Counted from the first letter of the stretch, positions 25,081-35,899 are shown. The stretch is 64,000 bases of DNA from Gemelliphila asaccharolytica (GCF_001553005.1 NZ_KQ959874.1:49819-113818); one strand, 5' to 3'. Numbers and translations are program-made. The notes: generated by a model from the letters alone, not told the origin.

Positions 25081-25365
25081 GTGAAAAATAAAAATAGAGT
25101 GTGCATTTTATTTGTTTTAATTGTTACTGGATATTTAGTATATAAAAAAACAAAAGTATTAAATGATTTTGATAATTCAATAAATGAATGTAAAAAACAA
25201 ATTCTTCAAAAAGGATATAAGATAAAAGATAGTTGGAGTTATAATGTACCAAAAAATACATATCTAGAATTTGGATTTTCCGATTATGAAAATATGAATT
25301 ATGAAGTTATTTTTAATAAATTTAAAAATAGTATAGTTTATATAAAAAAAACAAATAAAAATTAA
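25081..25365 (+). CDS. Small single-span membrane protein of unknown function
   Basis: Protein of 94 residues starting at GTG behind TAGGAGAAGAA, 8 bases after korB. A short basic N-terminus and a hydrophobic segment (about 7-22, VCILFVLIVTGYLVY) act as signal anchor; the rest is a soluble, mixed-charge domain (about 30-94) with a Tyr/Phe-rich second half. It has no recognised family. Good ribosome site and tight spacing suggest co-transcription with korAB, but a functional link to them is only guilt by position. Confidence 0.6.
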   Translation: MKNKNRVCILFVLIVTGYLVYKKTKVLNDFDNSINECKKQILQKGYKIKDSWSYNVPKNTYLEFGFSDYENMNYEVIFNKFKNSIVYIKKTNKN

Positions 25366-25383
25366 AATACTAAATTGAAGTTG

Positions 25384-25433
25384 TACAATGTACAAAGAAT
25401 TAGTTATCATTACTTAATTCTTTGTATATTGTA
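25384..25433. terminator. Convergent terminator overlapping the end of the rodA-like gene
   Basis: Arms 25384-25402 and 25415-25433 (TACAATGTACAAAGAATTA and its near-exact inverse) match at 18 of 19 positions. The structure covers the last codons of the minus-strand gene as well as the 3' region of the korAB unit. Confidence 0.7.
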
Positions 25434-26542
25434 TTATTTATTTTAATAATTATTCCTAGTAATATAGTATTGCTAATTAAAGAACTTCCTCCGTAGCTGA
25501 TAAAGGGGATACTAACTCCTATTACAGGAATTAGTGAAGTAGTAGAATATGTATTAAAAATGAAACCAAATAAAAAGGAAAAAGAAGATAAAAATAGAAA
25601 ATAATAATAAAAAGTTCCATTTTCACATTTTTTAGAAATACGTAATATTTTATAAATAAAAACGAAAAAAATAAAAATAAAAAATGTAGCACCTATAAAT
25701 CCAAAATTTTTTGCAATAATTGACAAAATAAAGTCGTTATATTGTTCGTCTATATAGTTAATATTTTTACTAAATGTACCGTAAAGCTTACCTTTTGACA
25801 TTTCATTTATTATTTGGGTTATTTGATAAGAAAAATTTTGAGTGAATTTTTCAGGAAAAATCCAAGAATTTACTCTTTTAATTTGGTAATTTTTGAATCC
25901 AAAAATTGTTAAATACTTAGGAAAGTAGATGGAAAGGAAAATAAATAGAGAAACAATAAAAGAAATTATAGAATAAATAATTAAAGAAATTTTATTTTTT
26001 TCACAAACAATAAATGTTAAGATTAAAAATAAAAATAAAAAAAATAATGCATTCCCTATATCATTTTGTTTTGTTATTAGTATAAATGGCACCATAATGA
26101 TAAGAATAATTTCAAATAATTTTATTATATCAGATGTTAATTTAAAATGTTTTTGAGAAATAAGATAGCTCATCATTAAAACAGTAGAAGTTTTTACAAT
26201 TTCAGAAGGCTGAATACTAAAAAAACTAAAATTAAACCAACTTTTAGAACCATTTACTTCAGGAGCTATAGTGTTAGATGAAAACAATAGTATAACTAAA
26301 ATTATTATTGTTAATATAAAAAAAGGTATACTTATTTTTTTATAAGTATGAATATTAATTTTTTGAATTATATATAGTATAAAAAAACCTAATATATAAA
26401 AGAATAACTGTTTTACAAAAAGCATGGAAATTTTGTTATTATTATATTCAGCTAAAAATATAGAAATAATACTTATAATTGAAAATAAAAAATAAAATAT
26501 TAAAAAAGAAAAATTTCCTTTTGAAAAGATAAATTGTTTCAT
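25400..26542 (-). CDS. RodA/FtsW/SpoVE-family peptidoglycan glycosyltransferase
   Basis: Protein of 380 residues with about ten hydrophobic segments. SEDS motifs are visible: NGSKSWFN and IQPSEIVK (about 98-116), the catalytic-loop Asp in TKQNDIGNAL (about 158-167; usually PDLG), and VSIPFISYGGSSL near 350. The family polymerises lipid II. Whether this is the elongation (RodA) or division (FtsW) member cannot be decided; a rod-shape role would be odd in a coccus. It stands alone with its own strong promoter and without a linked penicillin-binding protein gene. The ATG is preceded by AAAGGAGC. Confidence 0.9.
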   Translation of the reverse strand: MKQFIFSKGNFSFLIFYFLFSIISIISIFLAEYNNNKISMLFVKQLFFYILGFFILYIIQKINIHTYKKISIPFFILTIIILVILLFSSNTIAPEVNGSKSWFNFSFFSIQPSEIVKTSTVLMMSYLISQKHFKLTSDIIKLFEIILIIMVPFILITKQNDIGNALFFLFLFLILTFIVCEKNKISLIIYSIISFIVSLFIFLSIYFPKYLTIFGFKNYQIKRVNSWIFPEKFTQNFSYQITQIINEMSKGKLYGTFSKNINYIDEQYNDFILSIIAKNFGFIGATFFIFIFFVFIYKILRISKKCENGTFYYYFLFLSSFSFLFGFIFNTYSTTSLIPVIGVSIPFISYGGSSLISNTILLGIIIKINNTIYKELSNDN

Positions 26543-26602
26543 ATTTAGCTCCTTTTACTAAAAAAATAATACTTTAATATATCTTGTTGGTTTTATAAAG
26601 AA

Positions 26603-26631
26603 ATAATACGAAAAAACAACTTGTTTGTCAA
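26603..26631 (-). promoter_or_regulatory. Strong promoter of the rodA/ftsW-like gene
   Basis: On the minus strand a perfect TTGACA (26631-26626) is followed after 17 bp by TATTAT (26608-26603). Leader of about 55 bases to the start codon. Confidence 0.75.
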
Positions 26632-26787
26632 GGAAATATTAAATTATATAAAATTAATTAATTTTAACAAGGATATTTTATTTTACTAGATTTTTGACTT
26701 TATATTATTTATAATAAAAGTAGCATTTGGCTAATATTAAATTAAAAATGTTTATAATGAATACTTATATGAAAAAGAGGTAATATT

Positions 26788-29289
26788 TTGAAATATACAC
26801 CAATGGTAGAACAATATTTGGAAATTAAAAAAAACTATCAGGATTGTTTTTTGTTTTATAGATTAGGCGATTTTTATGAGATGTTTTTTAATGACGCAAT
26901 AGATGCATCCAAGATATTGCAGATAACGTTAACAAGTAGAGATGCAGGGAATAAAAATAAGATTCCAATGTGTGGAGTACCATATCATTCTGCAAATAGT
27001 TATATAGATATATTAATAAACAAAGGATATAAAATTGCTATATGTGAGCAAGTATCGCCTCCAGGAGTAGGTAAAATAGTTGAAAGAAAAGTTATTCAAG
27101 TTATAACTCCTGGTACCTATATGGATTATAAGAATTTAAATGAAAATAATTATATAGGTTTAATATATTATGAATATCAAAAATATTATCTTATTTGTAT
27201 AGATATAATGACAGCGGATGTAAAAGCAATAATATTAAAATCTTTAATGTCATTATTGGACGAAATCAATAAGAATAACATAAAAGAGTTAATTAATATA
27301 AATATAAAAGGTATAAATTTTACAGATAAATATGTAACAAATAAGGAAATAGAAAAAAATTTAAGATATAAAAATACAGAAAATATAACAGATGAAGTAA
27401 TAAAAACTTTAATTAATAATTTATATAATTATGTAGAAAAAACACAATCTATAGGTGTGGAAAATTTTAAAAATGTAAAAATATATAACAAAAATGAATA
27501 TTTATACATGACTAGCTATTCTCTAAAAAATTTGGAAGTAATACAAAATATTAACACTAATTCTAAAAAAGGTTCTTTATTATCAGTTATAGATAAGACC
27601 AAGACATCACATGGATCAAGAAAATTAAAGCAATGGATAGAAAGCCCTTTAATTGATATATATAAAATAAAAAATAGACAAGAAATTGTTTCTATATTTT
27701 TAGATGAATTTTTTATTAGATATGAATTGCAAAAAAAATTAAATGATATTTGTGATATTGAAAGATTATCCTCTAAAATATCTTATGGATTAATAACGCC
27801 AAAGGAATTGATAAATTTAAAGAATAGCTTAAAAAAAATACCTGAAATAAAAAATAATTTAAAAATAATTAATAAAAAAGAAATAAATATATTAAATGAA
27901 AAAATTATATTACCTGAAGAGCTTTTATTACTTTTAGATAATGCAATTGATGATAAAGCAGGACAAGTATTAAAAAATGGTAATATAATAAAATATGGAT
28001 ATAATGAGGAACTAGATAAATATAAAGATGCAAAAAAAAATGCTGATATAATGTTGCTAAATGTAGAAAAAGAGCAAAAAGAAAAAACAGGTATAAAAAA
28101 TTTAAAAATAGGTTTTAATAAAGTTTTTGGATACTACGTAGAGATATCAAAAACAAGTTTAAAAAATGTAAATATCGAAAATTTTGGATATATAAGAAAA
28201 CAAACTCTTTCAAATTGTGAAAGATACATTTTTGAAGATTTAAAAAAACTGGAAGAGTATATTATTAATTCAAATCAAAAAATAGAAGAACTCGAAACAA
28301 ATATATTTAATAGTGTTAAAGAAAAAGTAAAAAAATATGTAAAAAAAATACAAATATTAGCTAATTTTATTAGTGAATTAGATGTATATATATCCTTATC
28401 GTCAGTAGCTGAGGAATATGGATATACTAAACCTACTTTTAATTCTAATAAAAAACTAGATATAAACGAAGCAAGACATCCAATAGTAGAAAGAATGATA
28501 GAAAATAATGTGTATATAAAAAATGATTTTAAAATGCAGTCTGATGATAATATATTACTTATAACTGGTCCTAATATGTCAGGGAAGTCAACGTATATGA
28601 GACAATTAGCACTTATAGTTATTCTGGCACAAATGGGTTCTTATGTACCATGTAGTAAAGCAAATTTACCTATATTTGATAAAATTTTTACAAGAATAGG
28701 AGCTTCTGATGATTTAGCTGGTGGCAAATCTACTTTTATGGTAGAAATGATTGAAGCAAAAAACGCTTTGGTAGAATCAACAGAAAATTCATTATTAATA
28801 TTTGATGAAATAGGTAGGGGAACTTCGACATATGATGGTATTGCATTAGCAAGAGCTATCTTAGAATATATAAATACTAAAATAAAATGCAAGACATTAT
28901 TTTCTACACATTACCATGAATTAACTAAACTGGGAAAAAACAATGGAATTAAAAATATTCATGTGACTGCAAAAGAAGAAAATGGAGAATTAATTTTTCT
29001 TTATAAAGTAGCAAAAGGAGCAATAGAAAAAAGCTATGGTATTCATGTCGCAAAACTTGCTAATATTCCTGACGAAATAATCTCTAATGCTAACAAAATA
29101 TTAAAAAAATTGGAGAATGATTCAAAAAAATTTAATTATAATAAAAAAAGTGAATTAGGTATGTGTCAAAATAATTCATCACAAGACAAATATAGAAATT
29201 TAGCTAAAAAATTGCAATCAGTAGATATAATGAATACAACACCATTGCAAGCAATAAAAATAATAGATGAATTAAAAAAAAGTTTATAA
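26788..29289 (+). CDS. mutS: DNA mismatch repair protein MutS
   Basis: Protein of 833 residues, normal MutS length. The mismatch-binding N-terminal domain has the Phe-x-Glu motif in RLGDFYEMFF (Phe/Glu near 33-35). The ATPase domain has Walker A GPNMSGKS (about 594-601), DEIGRGTSTYDG (about 672-683) and STHYHEL. It recognises mispairs and recruits MutL. The start is TTG with AGAGGTAATATT upstream; the alternative internal ATG would remove five residues. It opens the mutS-mutL-miaA-recX-lepA-hemW run. Confidence 0.98.
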   Translation: MKYTPMVEQYLEIKKNYQDCFLFYRLGDFYEMFFNDAIDASKILQITLTSRDAGNKNKIPMCGVPYHSANSYIDILINKGYKIAICEQVSPPGVGKIVERKVIQVITPGTYMDYKNLNENNYIGLIYYEYQKYYLICIDIMTADVKAIILKSLMSLLDEINKNNIKELININIKGINFTDKYVTNKEIEKNLRYKNTENITDEVIKTLINNLYNYVEKTQSIGVENFKNVKIYNKNEYLYMTSYSLKNLEVIQNINTNSKKGSLLSVIDKTKTSHGSRKLKQWIESPLIDIYKIKNRQEIVSIFLDEFFIRYELQKKLNDICDIERLSSKISYGLITPKELINLKNSLKKIPEIKNNLKIINKKEINILNEKIILPEELLLLLDNAIDDKAGQVLKNGNIIKYGYNEELDKYKDAKKNADIMLLNVEKEQKEKTGIKNLKIGFNKVFGYYVEISKTSLKNVNIENFGYIRKQTLSNCERYIFEDLKKLEEYIINSNQKIEELETNIFNSVKEKVKKYVKKIQILANFISELDVYISLSSVAEEYGYTKPTFNSNKKLDINEARHPIVERMIENNVYIKNDFKMQSDDNILLITGPNMSGKSTYMRQLALIVILAQMGSYVPCSKANLPIFDKIFTRIGASDDLAGGKSTFMVEMIEAKNALVESTENSLLIFDEIGRGTSTYDGIALARAILEYINTKIKCKTLFSTHYHELTKLGKNNGIKNIHVTAKEENGELIFLYKVAKGAIEKSYGIHVAKLANIPDEIISNANKILKKLENDSKKFNYNKKSELGMCQNNSSQDKYRNLAKKLQSVDIMNTTPLQAIKIIDELKKSL

Positions 29290-29305
29290 AATAGTTAGGA
29301 GATAA

Positions 29306-31189
29306 ATGGGAAAAATAAATATATTGTCAAAAGAACTTTCAAATAAAATTGCTGCTGGGGAAGTAGTAGAAAGACCCGCTTCAGTAGTAAAAGAACTTTT
29401 AGAAAATTCTATTGATGCAGGTAGTAAAAATATTAAAATAATTATAAAAGAATTTGGTGTTAAAGAAATAAGAGTAGTAGATGATGGAGAAGGTATTTTG
29501 AATGAAGATATAGAAAAGGCATTTACTAGACATGCAACAAGTAAAATAATAGATGATTATGATTTATTCCATATAAATACTTTAGGTTTTAGGGGAGAAG
29601 CATTAGCAAGTATTTCATCTGTTAGTGAAATAGAAATTAATAGTAGCACTAAACATGAAAAGCAAGGAAAAAGTTTGCTAATAAAGGGAGGAGAAATAGT
29701 AAAAAATACTTATTGTCCGCCCATAAATGGTACAGATATAAAAGTAAAAAATTTATTTTATAATACTCCTGCAAGATTAAAATATTTAAGAAGTAAATAT
29801 ACAGAACAAGCTAATATATTAAATATAATAAACAAATTAGCGTTATCGTATATAAATATATCTTTTGAAGTCATTATAGATGATAAAGTTATGTTTAGGA
29901 CATTTGGAGATGGAAATATAAGTAAAATCATATCTTCGGTATATAATTACAATATAGCAAAAAGTATGCTGGAATTTAAGACAAGAAATGATGATTATGA
30001 AATAATAGGATATATTTCTAATCCAGAACAGACTAGAGCAAATAAAAATTATATAAATATATTCGTGAATGGTAGATATATAAAAAATTATTTAATACAA
30101 AATGCTGTTATTTCTGCATATGGAACTTTTCTTATGAAAAATAGATATCCCATAGTAGTTATAAATATTAATATGAACTCATCATTAGTAGATGTAAATG
30201 TACATCCTACAAAACAAGAAGTAAGATTATCAAAGGAAAAAGATTTAATTTTTTTAATAGAAAATAAAATAAAAGAGAGATTAAAAAGTAATATATATAT
30301 ACCAAATGGATTGAATAATTTGGTAAGAAAAAAAAATGAATATAATTATTTTCAGACAGATTTTGATGAGGACTTTAATAAATCTTTTTATATAAATGAA
30401 GATAAAGAATATTATGATGAAAATAATAAGGATAATAATGAAAAATTAAGTCGAGATAATTTTAATTTTATTATAAATAAAACTAATGGATTTTCAACTT
30501 TAGATAAAAAAGAATGTGAAAAAGAATATGTAGAAAAAAAAGAAAAAGATGTGTTCGCATATGAAAACAAAGAAAAAACACCTGAATTTATAAAAAAAGA
30601 TGTTAATAAATCATTACCTAATTTAGTTATCCTTGCACAAATTTTTAAAACATATATATTAGCACAAGCAGATGAAGACCTTTTTTTAATAGATCAACAC
30701 GCAGCACAAGAAAGGTATAATTTTGAAAAAAATCAAAAAAATTTTTTGAAACTTAAAAAGCAAGTAAAACAATTATTGATACCGATAATAATTAATTTTG
30801 AAATTCAAGAAATTCCAAAAATTAAAGAGATTTTATTTAAATTAGAAGAATTAGGAATTAATTTGGAAGAGTTTGGGGAAAATAACTATATTTTACGAGA
30901 AGTTCCTATTTGGATCGAAGTAGATGAAGAATTCACGGTAAAAAATATAATAGAAAAATTGTCTTTTAATAAAAATATAGGAATATCAGAATTAAGGAAT
31001 GATGCTATAGCAATGATTAGTTGCAAATCGTCTATAAAAGCAAATCAATTTCTTACAGTGGAAGAAATGCAAAAGGTAGTAAATGACTTATATAGTTGTG
31101 AAAATCCTTTTACTTGTCCACATGGACGCCCTGTTATTTCAAAAATCAGAAAAAAAGATTTAGAAAAGATGTTCAAAAGGATAGTTTAG
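29306..31189 (+). CDS. mutL: DNA mismatch repair endonuclease MutL
   Basis: Protein of 627 residues. GHKL ATPase motifs ENSIDAGS (about 35-42), DDGEGI (about 58-63) and TLGFRGEALASI (about 91-102) are present. A low-complexity acidic linker (about 340-430) leads to the C-terminal dimer domain with the metal endonuclease motif DQHAAQER and CPHGRPV, so this is the nicking type of MutL found in bacteria without MutH. It follows mutS by 16 bases with TTAGGAG. Confidence 0.97.
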   Translation: MGKINILSKELSNKIAAGEVVERPASVVKELLENSIDAGSKNIKIIIKEFGVKEIRVVDDGEGILNEDIEKAFTRHATSKIIDDYDLFHINTLGFRGEALASISSVSEIEINSSTKHEKQGKSLLIKGGEIVKNTYCPPINGTDIKVKNLFYNTPARLKYLRSKYTEQANILNIINKLALSYINISFEVIIDDKVMFRTFGDGNISKIISSVYNYNIAKSMLEFKTRNDDYEIIGYISNPEQTRANKNYINIFVNGRYIKNYLIQNAVISAYGTFLMKNRYPIVVININMNSSLVDVNVHPTKQEVRLSKEKDLIFLIENKIKERLKSNIYIPNGLNNLVRKKNEYNYFQTDFDEDFNKSFYINEDKEYYDENNKDNNEKLSRDNFNFIINKTNGFSTLDKKECEKEYVEKKEKDVFAYENKEKTPEFIKKDVNKSLPNLVILAQIFKTYILAQADEDLFLIDQHAAQERYNFEKNQKNFLKLKKQVKQLLIPIIINFEIQEIPKIKEILFKLEELGINLEEFGENNYILREVPIWIEVDEEFTVKNIIEKLSFNKNIGISELRNDAIAMISCKSSIKANQFLTVEEMQKVVNDLYSCENPFTCPHGRPVISKIRKKDLEKMFKRIV

Positions 31190-31195
31190 GAAAAA

Positions 31196-32104
31196 ATGAA
31201 AATACCAATAATAGCTATAGTAGGACCTACTGCAGTAGGGAAAACAGAATTAAGCATAAAAATAGCAAAAAAATATAATTGTGAAATTATTTCTATTGAT
31301 AGTGTACAAATTTATAAAAAATTTGATATAGGATCTGCAAAGATATCAAAAGAAGAAATGTCTGGAATAAAACATCATTTTATAGATTATTTAGACCCTA
31401 AAGATAAATTTTCAGTATTTGAATTTCAAAAATTAGTTAGAAATAAGATTAAAGATATTTATTTTAGAGAGAAAATTCCATTATTAATTGGGGGATCTGG
31501 ATATTACATGAGTGCAATATTATATGATTATAAATTTGCTAATTATGATAAGCATAATAAAGAAGATGATATAAGTATATATAAAATGTTAGAATATCTA
31601 AAAGAAAATTATCTGGAAACCTATGAAAAAATAGATAAAAATAATCATAGAAGAATTATTAATGCTTATAATTATGTTCTCAACAAAAAAGAAAATACAA
31701 CTGAAAATATGGGATCATGTAGAATATATAATCAATTTAATCCTTATATTATAGTTTTAAATATGGATAGAAAAAAACTATATGAAAGAATTAATTTAAG
31801 AGTTGAAAAAATGTTTGAAATGGGATTAATAGAAGAAGTACAAGAAATAATAAATAATTATGGATATAAAATACAACCTATGAATTCCATAGGGTATAAA
31901 GAATTGATATCTTATATATTATCTGAAAATGTAGATATTGAAACAATAAAAGGATTAATATCAAAGAATACAAGAAATTATGCAAAAAGGCAAATAACAT
32001 GGTACAAAAATAAGATGTTTAATACTAATTGGTATGATGTCGCAAATAATCTAAATATTGAAACAATTTTTAATGATATAAGATGTTTTTTAGAGGGAAA
32101 ATAA
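31196..32104 (+). CDS. miaA: tRNA dimethylallyltransferase
   Basis: Protein of 302 residues. P-loop GPTAVGKTE (about 9-17), the DSVQIYKKFDIGSAK substrate motif (about 37-51; usually DSMQVY), HHFIDYLDP and the RNA-binding NRMxxxGLIEEV-like region (LRVEKMFEMGLIEEVQ) are visible. It adds dimethylallyl to A37 of tRNAs reading UNN codons. It lies directly after mutL, the common order in Bacilli, and its stop overlaps the recX start by one base. Confidence 0.97.
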   Translation: MKIPIIAIVGPTAVGKTELSIKIAKKYNCEIISIDSVQIYKKFDIGSAKISKEEMSGIKHHFIDYLDPKDKFSVFEFQKLVRNKIKDIYFREKIPLLIGGSGYYMSAILYDYKFANYDKHNKEDDISIYKMLEYLKENYLETYEKIDKNNHRRIINAYNYVLNKKENTTENMGSCRIYNQFNPYIIVLNMDRKKLYERINLRVEKMFEMGLIEEVQEIINNYGYKIQPMNSIGYKELISYILSENVDIETIKGLISKNTRNYAKRQITWYKNKMFNTNWYDVANNLNIETIFNDIRCFLEGK

Positions 32105-32895
32105 TGAAAATAAAAAATATTAAGAAATTAAAAAGTAAGTATAAAATAGAATTTGAGGATAGTGAACCTATTTTTATATCAGAGGATACATTATTAAAAA
32201 ATAATATAATTAAAAAAATTAATATCGATGAAAAAAAAATTTCAGATATATTATTAGATGAATCAAAAGAACAAGCATTCAAGAGTGGATTAAATTATCT
32301 TAGTTATGGTATGCGAACAGAATTAGAAATGATTAAATATTTAAGAAAAAAAAATATATCTGAAGATAATATTTCTTATTCTATAAAAAGGTTAAAAGAT
32401 AGTGGATATATAAATGACAGTAACTATTCAAAAACCTTTATAGAAGAATATTTTTGTTTTAGAAAGAAAGGTCCTAATTACATAAAGATGAAGCTCAAAA
32501 ATAAAGGTGTTTTTAAAGAATATGTAGATGATTTTATTGATGAAATATGTACTTATGAAAAACAAATAAAAAATATTATAGAACAAATAGAAAAAAATTA
32601 TAGAAATAAAGAAATACCAAATAATAAAAAAATTCAAAAAATAAAACATAAACTTTATTTAGACGGCTATTCATTTGATAAAATAAATTATGCATTTAAT
32701 TCAATAGAAAACGAATTGGAAAATTTAAACTGCGATAAATATATAATTGAAAAATATTATAACAAAGCATATAATAAATTTTGTAATAAATATCATGATA
32801 AAAGAATTTTAAAACAAAAATTGGTTGAGAAACTTTTGAGAGATGGGTTCTCATATGGAGAAATACAAGATTATTTTTTAAATATACAAGTTTAA
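32104..32895 (+). CDS. recX: Regulatory protein RecX
   Basis: Protein of 263 residues from the ATG at 32104; an upstream in-frame ATG at 32083 exists but lies inside miaA without a ribosome site. Three-helix RecX repeats are visible, for example LRKKNISEDNISYSIKRLKDSGYINDSNYSKTF split across about 80-115, and LVEKLLRDGFSYGEIQDYF at the end. RecX modulates RecA filaments. The TAATG overlap with miaA suggests coupled translation. No LexA-like box is nearby. Confidence 0.92.
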   Translation: MKIKNIKKLKSKYKIEFEDSEPIFISEDTLLKNNIIKKINIDEKKISDILLDESKEQAFKSGLNYLSYGMRTELEMIKYLRKKNISEDNISYSIKRLKDSGYINDSNYSKTFIEEYFCFRKKGPNYIKMKLKNKGVFKEYVDDFIDEICTYEKQIKNIIEQIEKNYRNKEIPNNKKIQKIKHKLYLDGYSFDKINYAFNSIENELENLNCDKYIIEKYYNKAYNKFCNKYHDKRILKQKLVEKLLRDGFSYGEIQDYFLNIQV

Positions 32896-32907
32896 AGGAA
32901 AATATAT

Positions 32908-34728
32908 ATGGATAATAAAAGAGATATAAGACAAAAGAAAATCAGAAATTTTTCTATAATAGCACATATAGATCATGGAAAGTCAACTTTAGCAGATAGA
33001 ATATTAGAAAAAACTAAATCTGTAACAAGTAGAGAAATGAAAGATCAGCTTCTTGATTCTATGGATATAGAACGAGAAAGAGGAATAACAATCAAATTGA
33101 ATGCAGTTCAATTAAAATATACTGCAAAAAATGGAGAAAATTTTATATTTCACTTAATAGATACACCAGGACATGTTGATTTCACTTATGAAGTATCAAG
33201 ATCGTTAGCAGCTTGCGAAGGGGCAATTCTGGTTGTAGATGCAGCTCAAGGAATAGAAGCACAAACATTAGCTAATGTTTATTTAGCTTTAGATAATGAT
33301 TTGGAAATCATACCTATAATTAATAAGATAGATTTGCCAGCAGCAGATCCAGAACGCGTTAAAAAGGAGATAGAAGATGTCATAGGATTGCCTACTGATG
33401 ATATAGTTCTTTGTTCAGCAAAAGCTGGGATTGGAATTGACGATATTTTAGAACAGATTGTAGAAAAAATACCATCTCCAAATGGAAAATCTGATGAACC
33501 ATTACAGGCATTAATATTTGATTCTGTTTATGATCCATATAGAGGAGTCATTATCTCAGTTAGAATAAAAAATGGTAGTATTAAATCTGGAGATAAAATA
33601 TTGATGATGTCAACTGGAGGGATTTTTGAAGTAACAGAAGTAGGAATACATAATCCTAAAGAACAAGAAGTGCCAGAATTGACAGTTGGTGATGTAGGAT
33701 ACATATGTGCATCAATAAAGAATGTTAGTGAAACTAGAGTAGGAGATACTATAACACTTGCAGATAATCCAGCATCAAAACCTTTACCAGGATATAGAAA
33801 ATTAAATCCTATGGTATATTGTGGATTATACCCTATAGATTCTTCTAAATATAATGATCTCAGAGAGGCATTAGAAAAATTGGAATTAAACGATTCATCG
33901 CTTCAGTATGATCCTGAAACATCTCAAGCTTTAGGATTTGGTTTTAGATGTGGCTTTTTAGGAATGTTGCATATGGAGATAATTCAAGAGAGAATAGAAA
34001 GAGAATTCAATATTGATATTATTGCAACAGCTCCTTCTGTTATTTATAAAATTGAATTGACTGATGGAACAAAAATAGATGTTTCTAACCCTTCAGAAAT
34101 GCCAGATCCTCAAAAAATAAATCAAATAAAAGAGCCTATAGTTAAATCAAGTATAATGGTTCCTAATGAATATGTAGGTTCTGTTATGGAACTTTGCCAG
34201 AAAAAACGTGGTACTTTTAAAAATATGGATTATATCGATGACACTAGAGTTAATATAATTTATAATATGCCATTATCGGAAATAGTTTTTGATTTTTTTG
34301 ATCAATTAAAATCTAGTACAAAAGGATATGCATCTTTTGACTATGAAATGAGTGGATACCAAAATAGTAATTTAGTAAAAATGGATATATTGTTAAATGG
34401 AGAGCAAGTAGATGCTTTAAGCTTTATTGTTCATAAAGAGTTTGCTTATCAAAGAGGAAAAGTAATAGTTGAAAAATTAAAAAAATTAATTCCTAAACAA
34501 CAATTTGAAATACCAGTTCAAGCAGCTATTGGGAATAAAATTGTCTCGAGAGAAACAATAAAAGCTGTTAGAAAAAATGTATTGGCGAAATGTTATGGTG
34601 GAGATATAAGTAGAAAAAGAAAATTATTAGAAAAACAAAAAAAAGGTAAAGAACGAATGAAATCTGTAGGAAGTGTAGAAGTGCCACAAGATGCGTTTAT
34701 GGCAGTTTTAAAAATGGATAATGAATAA
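32908..34728 (+). CDS. lepA: Elongation factor 4 (LepA)
   Basis: Protein of 606 residues. The GTP-binding motifs AHIDHGKST (19-27), [16 protein letters not shown] and NKIDLP are all present, followed by EF-G-like domains II, III and V and the LepA-specific C-terminal domain with [20 protein letters not shown]. It acts on ribosomes during initiation or back-translocation. An AAAGGAAA site precedes the ATG. It overlaps the next ORF, and lepA-hemW is a standard pair in Bacilli. Confidence 0.98.
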   Translation: MDNKRDIRQKKIRNFSIIAHIDHGKSTLADRILEKTKSVTSREMKDQLLDSMDIERERGITIKLNAVQLKYTAKNGENFIFHLIDTPGHVDFTYEVSRSLAACEGAILVVDAAQGIEAQTLANVYLALDNDLEIIPIINKIDLPAADPERVKKEIEDVIGLPTDDIVLCSAKAGIGIDDILEQIVEKIPSPNGKSDEPLQALIFDSVYDPYRGVIISVRIKNGSIKSGDKILMMSTGGIFEVTEVGIHNPKEQEVPELTVGDVGYICASIKNVSETRVGDTITLADNPASKPLPGYRKLNPMVYCGLYPIDSSKYNDLREALEKLELNDSSLQYDPETSQALGFGFRCGFLGMLHMEIIQERIEREFNIDIIATAPSVIYKIELTDGTKIDVSNPSEMPDPQKINQIKEPIVKSSIMVPNEYVGSVMELCQKKRGTFKNMDYIDDTRVNIIYNMPLSEIVFDFFDQLKSSTKGYASFDYEMSGYQNSNLVKMDILLNGEQVDALSFIVHKEFAYQRGKVIVEKLKKLIPKQQFEIPVQAAIGNKIVSRETIKAVRKNVLAKCYGGDISRKRKLLEKQKKGKERMKSVGSVEVPQDAFMAVLKMDNE

Positions 34729-34732
34729 TATA

Positions 34733-35866
34733 ATGAGAAATTTAAAAGGTATATACATACATATACCTTTTTGTAAATATATATGCACGTATTGTAATTT
34801 CAACAAGTTTTATATACAAAATCAACCTGTAGATGAATATATAGACTGTTTGGTAAAAGAGATAGATAATATAGGTAATTATGATGATATTATAACAATA
34901 TATATTGGAGGGGGAACACCTAGCTCTTTATCATTTTCTCAAATTATAAAATTATTAGAAATAATAAAAAAAAATATTAATATAGATAATATAAAAGAAT
35001 ATACGTTTGAAGCTAATCCTGAAGATTTAACTATTGAAAAAATTAAAATACTAAAAAAATATGGAGTTAATAGAGTAAGTATTGGTGTTCAGACATTAAA
35101 TGAAGATATTCTAAAGTCCATAGGGAGAGGACATAGTAAAAAAGATGTAGATAATGCAGTGAAAAATTTAAAAAAAGTAGGTATAAATAACATTAATATT
35201 GATTTAATGTTTTCATTACCTAATCAGACTATGCTAGATTTAAAGAAAAGTATAATAGAAATACTGTCATATGATATTTCACATATATCTTGCTATTCAT
35301 TAATTTTAGAACAAAGAACAAAATTATACAATCAAGTAAAAAAAAATAAAATAATTTTACCTGACAACGAAGTAGAATTAAATATGTATAAATATGTTAT
35401 AAAGACTCTCTCTGAAAATGGATTTAATCAATATGAAATAAGTAATTTTTCTAAAAAAGGATTTGAGAGTATACATAACACAAATTATTGGAGAAATATG
35501 GAATATTATGGAGTAGGAGCTGGAGCACATGGCTATATAAATGGCGTAAGATACAGAAATATAGCATCTGTTAAATTTTATATTGATGAAATAAATAAAA
35601 AGAATAATGCTATAATTGAAAAAAATAAACTAACATTAAAAGAAAAGGTAGAAGAAGAATTTTTTCTAGGTTTAAGATTATTAAAAGGTGTTAATCTTGA
35701 TAACATAGATGAAAAATATCATATTGATTGCAGAAAAATTTATAATGAAACAATTTTTAAACATCTATCAAATGGAAATTTAGTTTTGAAAGATTCTATA
35801 TTAAAATTTGAATATAAGGGATTGTTTAATGGTAATGATGTTTTTTCTGATTTTATCATTCTTTAG
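34733..35866 (+). CDS. hemW: HemW-like radical SAM protein (coproporphyrinogen III oxidase-like)
   Basis: Protein of 377 residues from ATG 34733; an in-frame ATG at 34721 overlaps lepA and gives four more residues. The radical SAM motif CKYICTYC is near residue 14, with YIGGGTPS (about 62-69) and VGAGAHGY (about 260-267) in family positions. HemW proteins are heme chaperones; true HemN proteins have an extended N-terminal and act in heme synthesis. Location after lepA and length support HemW. Confidence 0.92.
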   Translation: MRNLKGIYIHIPFCKYICTYCNFNKFYIQNQPVDEYIDCLVKEIDNIGNYDDIITIYIGGGTPSSLSFSQIIKLLEIIKKNINIDNIKEYTFEANPEDLTIEKIKILKKYGVNRVSIGVQTLNEDILKSIGRGHSKKDVDNAVKNLKKVGINNINIDLMFSLPNQTMLDLKKSIIEILSYDISHISCYSLILEQRTKLYNQVKKNKIILPDNEVELNMYKYVIKTLSENGFNQYEISNFSKKGFESIHNTNYWRNMEYYGVGAGAHGYINGVRYRNIASVKFYIDEINKKNNAIIEKNKLTLKEKVEEEFFLGLRLLKGVNLDNIDEKYHIDCRKIYNETIFKHLSNGNLVLKDSILKFEYKGLFNGNDVFSDFIIL

Positions 35867-35899
35867 CTTATTTTATAATTAATAATATTTTTAGTTTTA

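Noticed and set aside
32083-32103. Longer RecX start at 32083
   Set aside because: It lies inside miaA with no ribosome site; the TAATG start at 32104 is a better coupled start.
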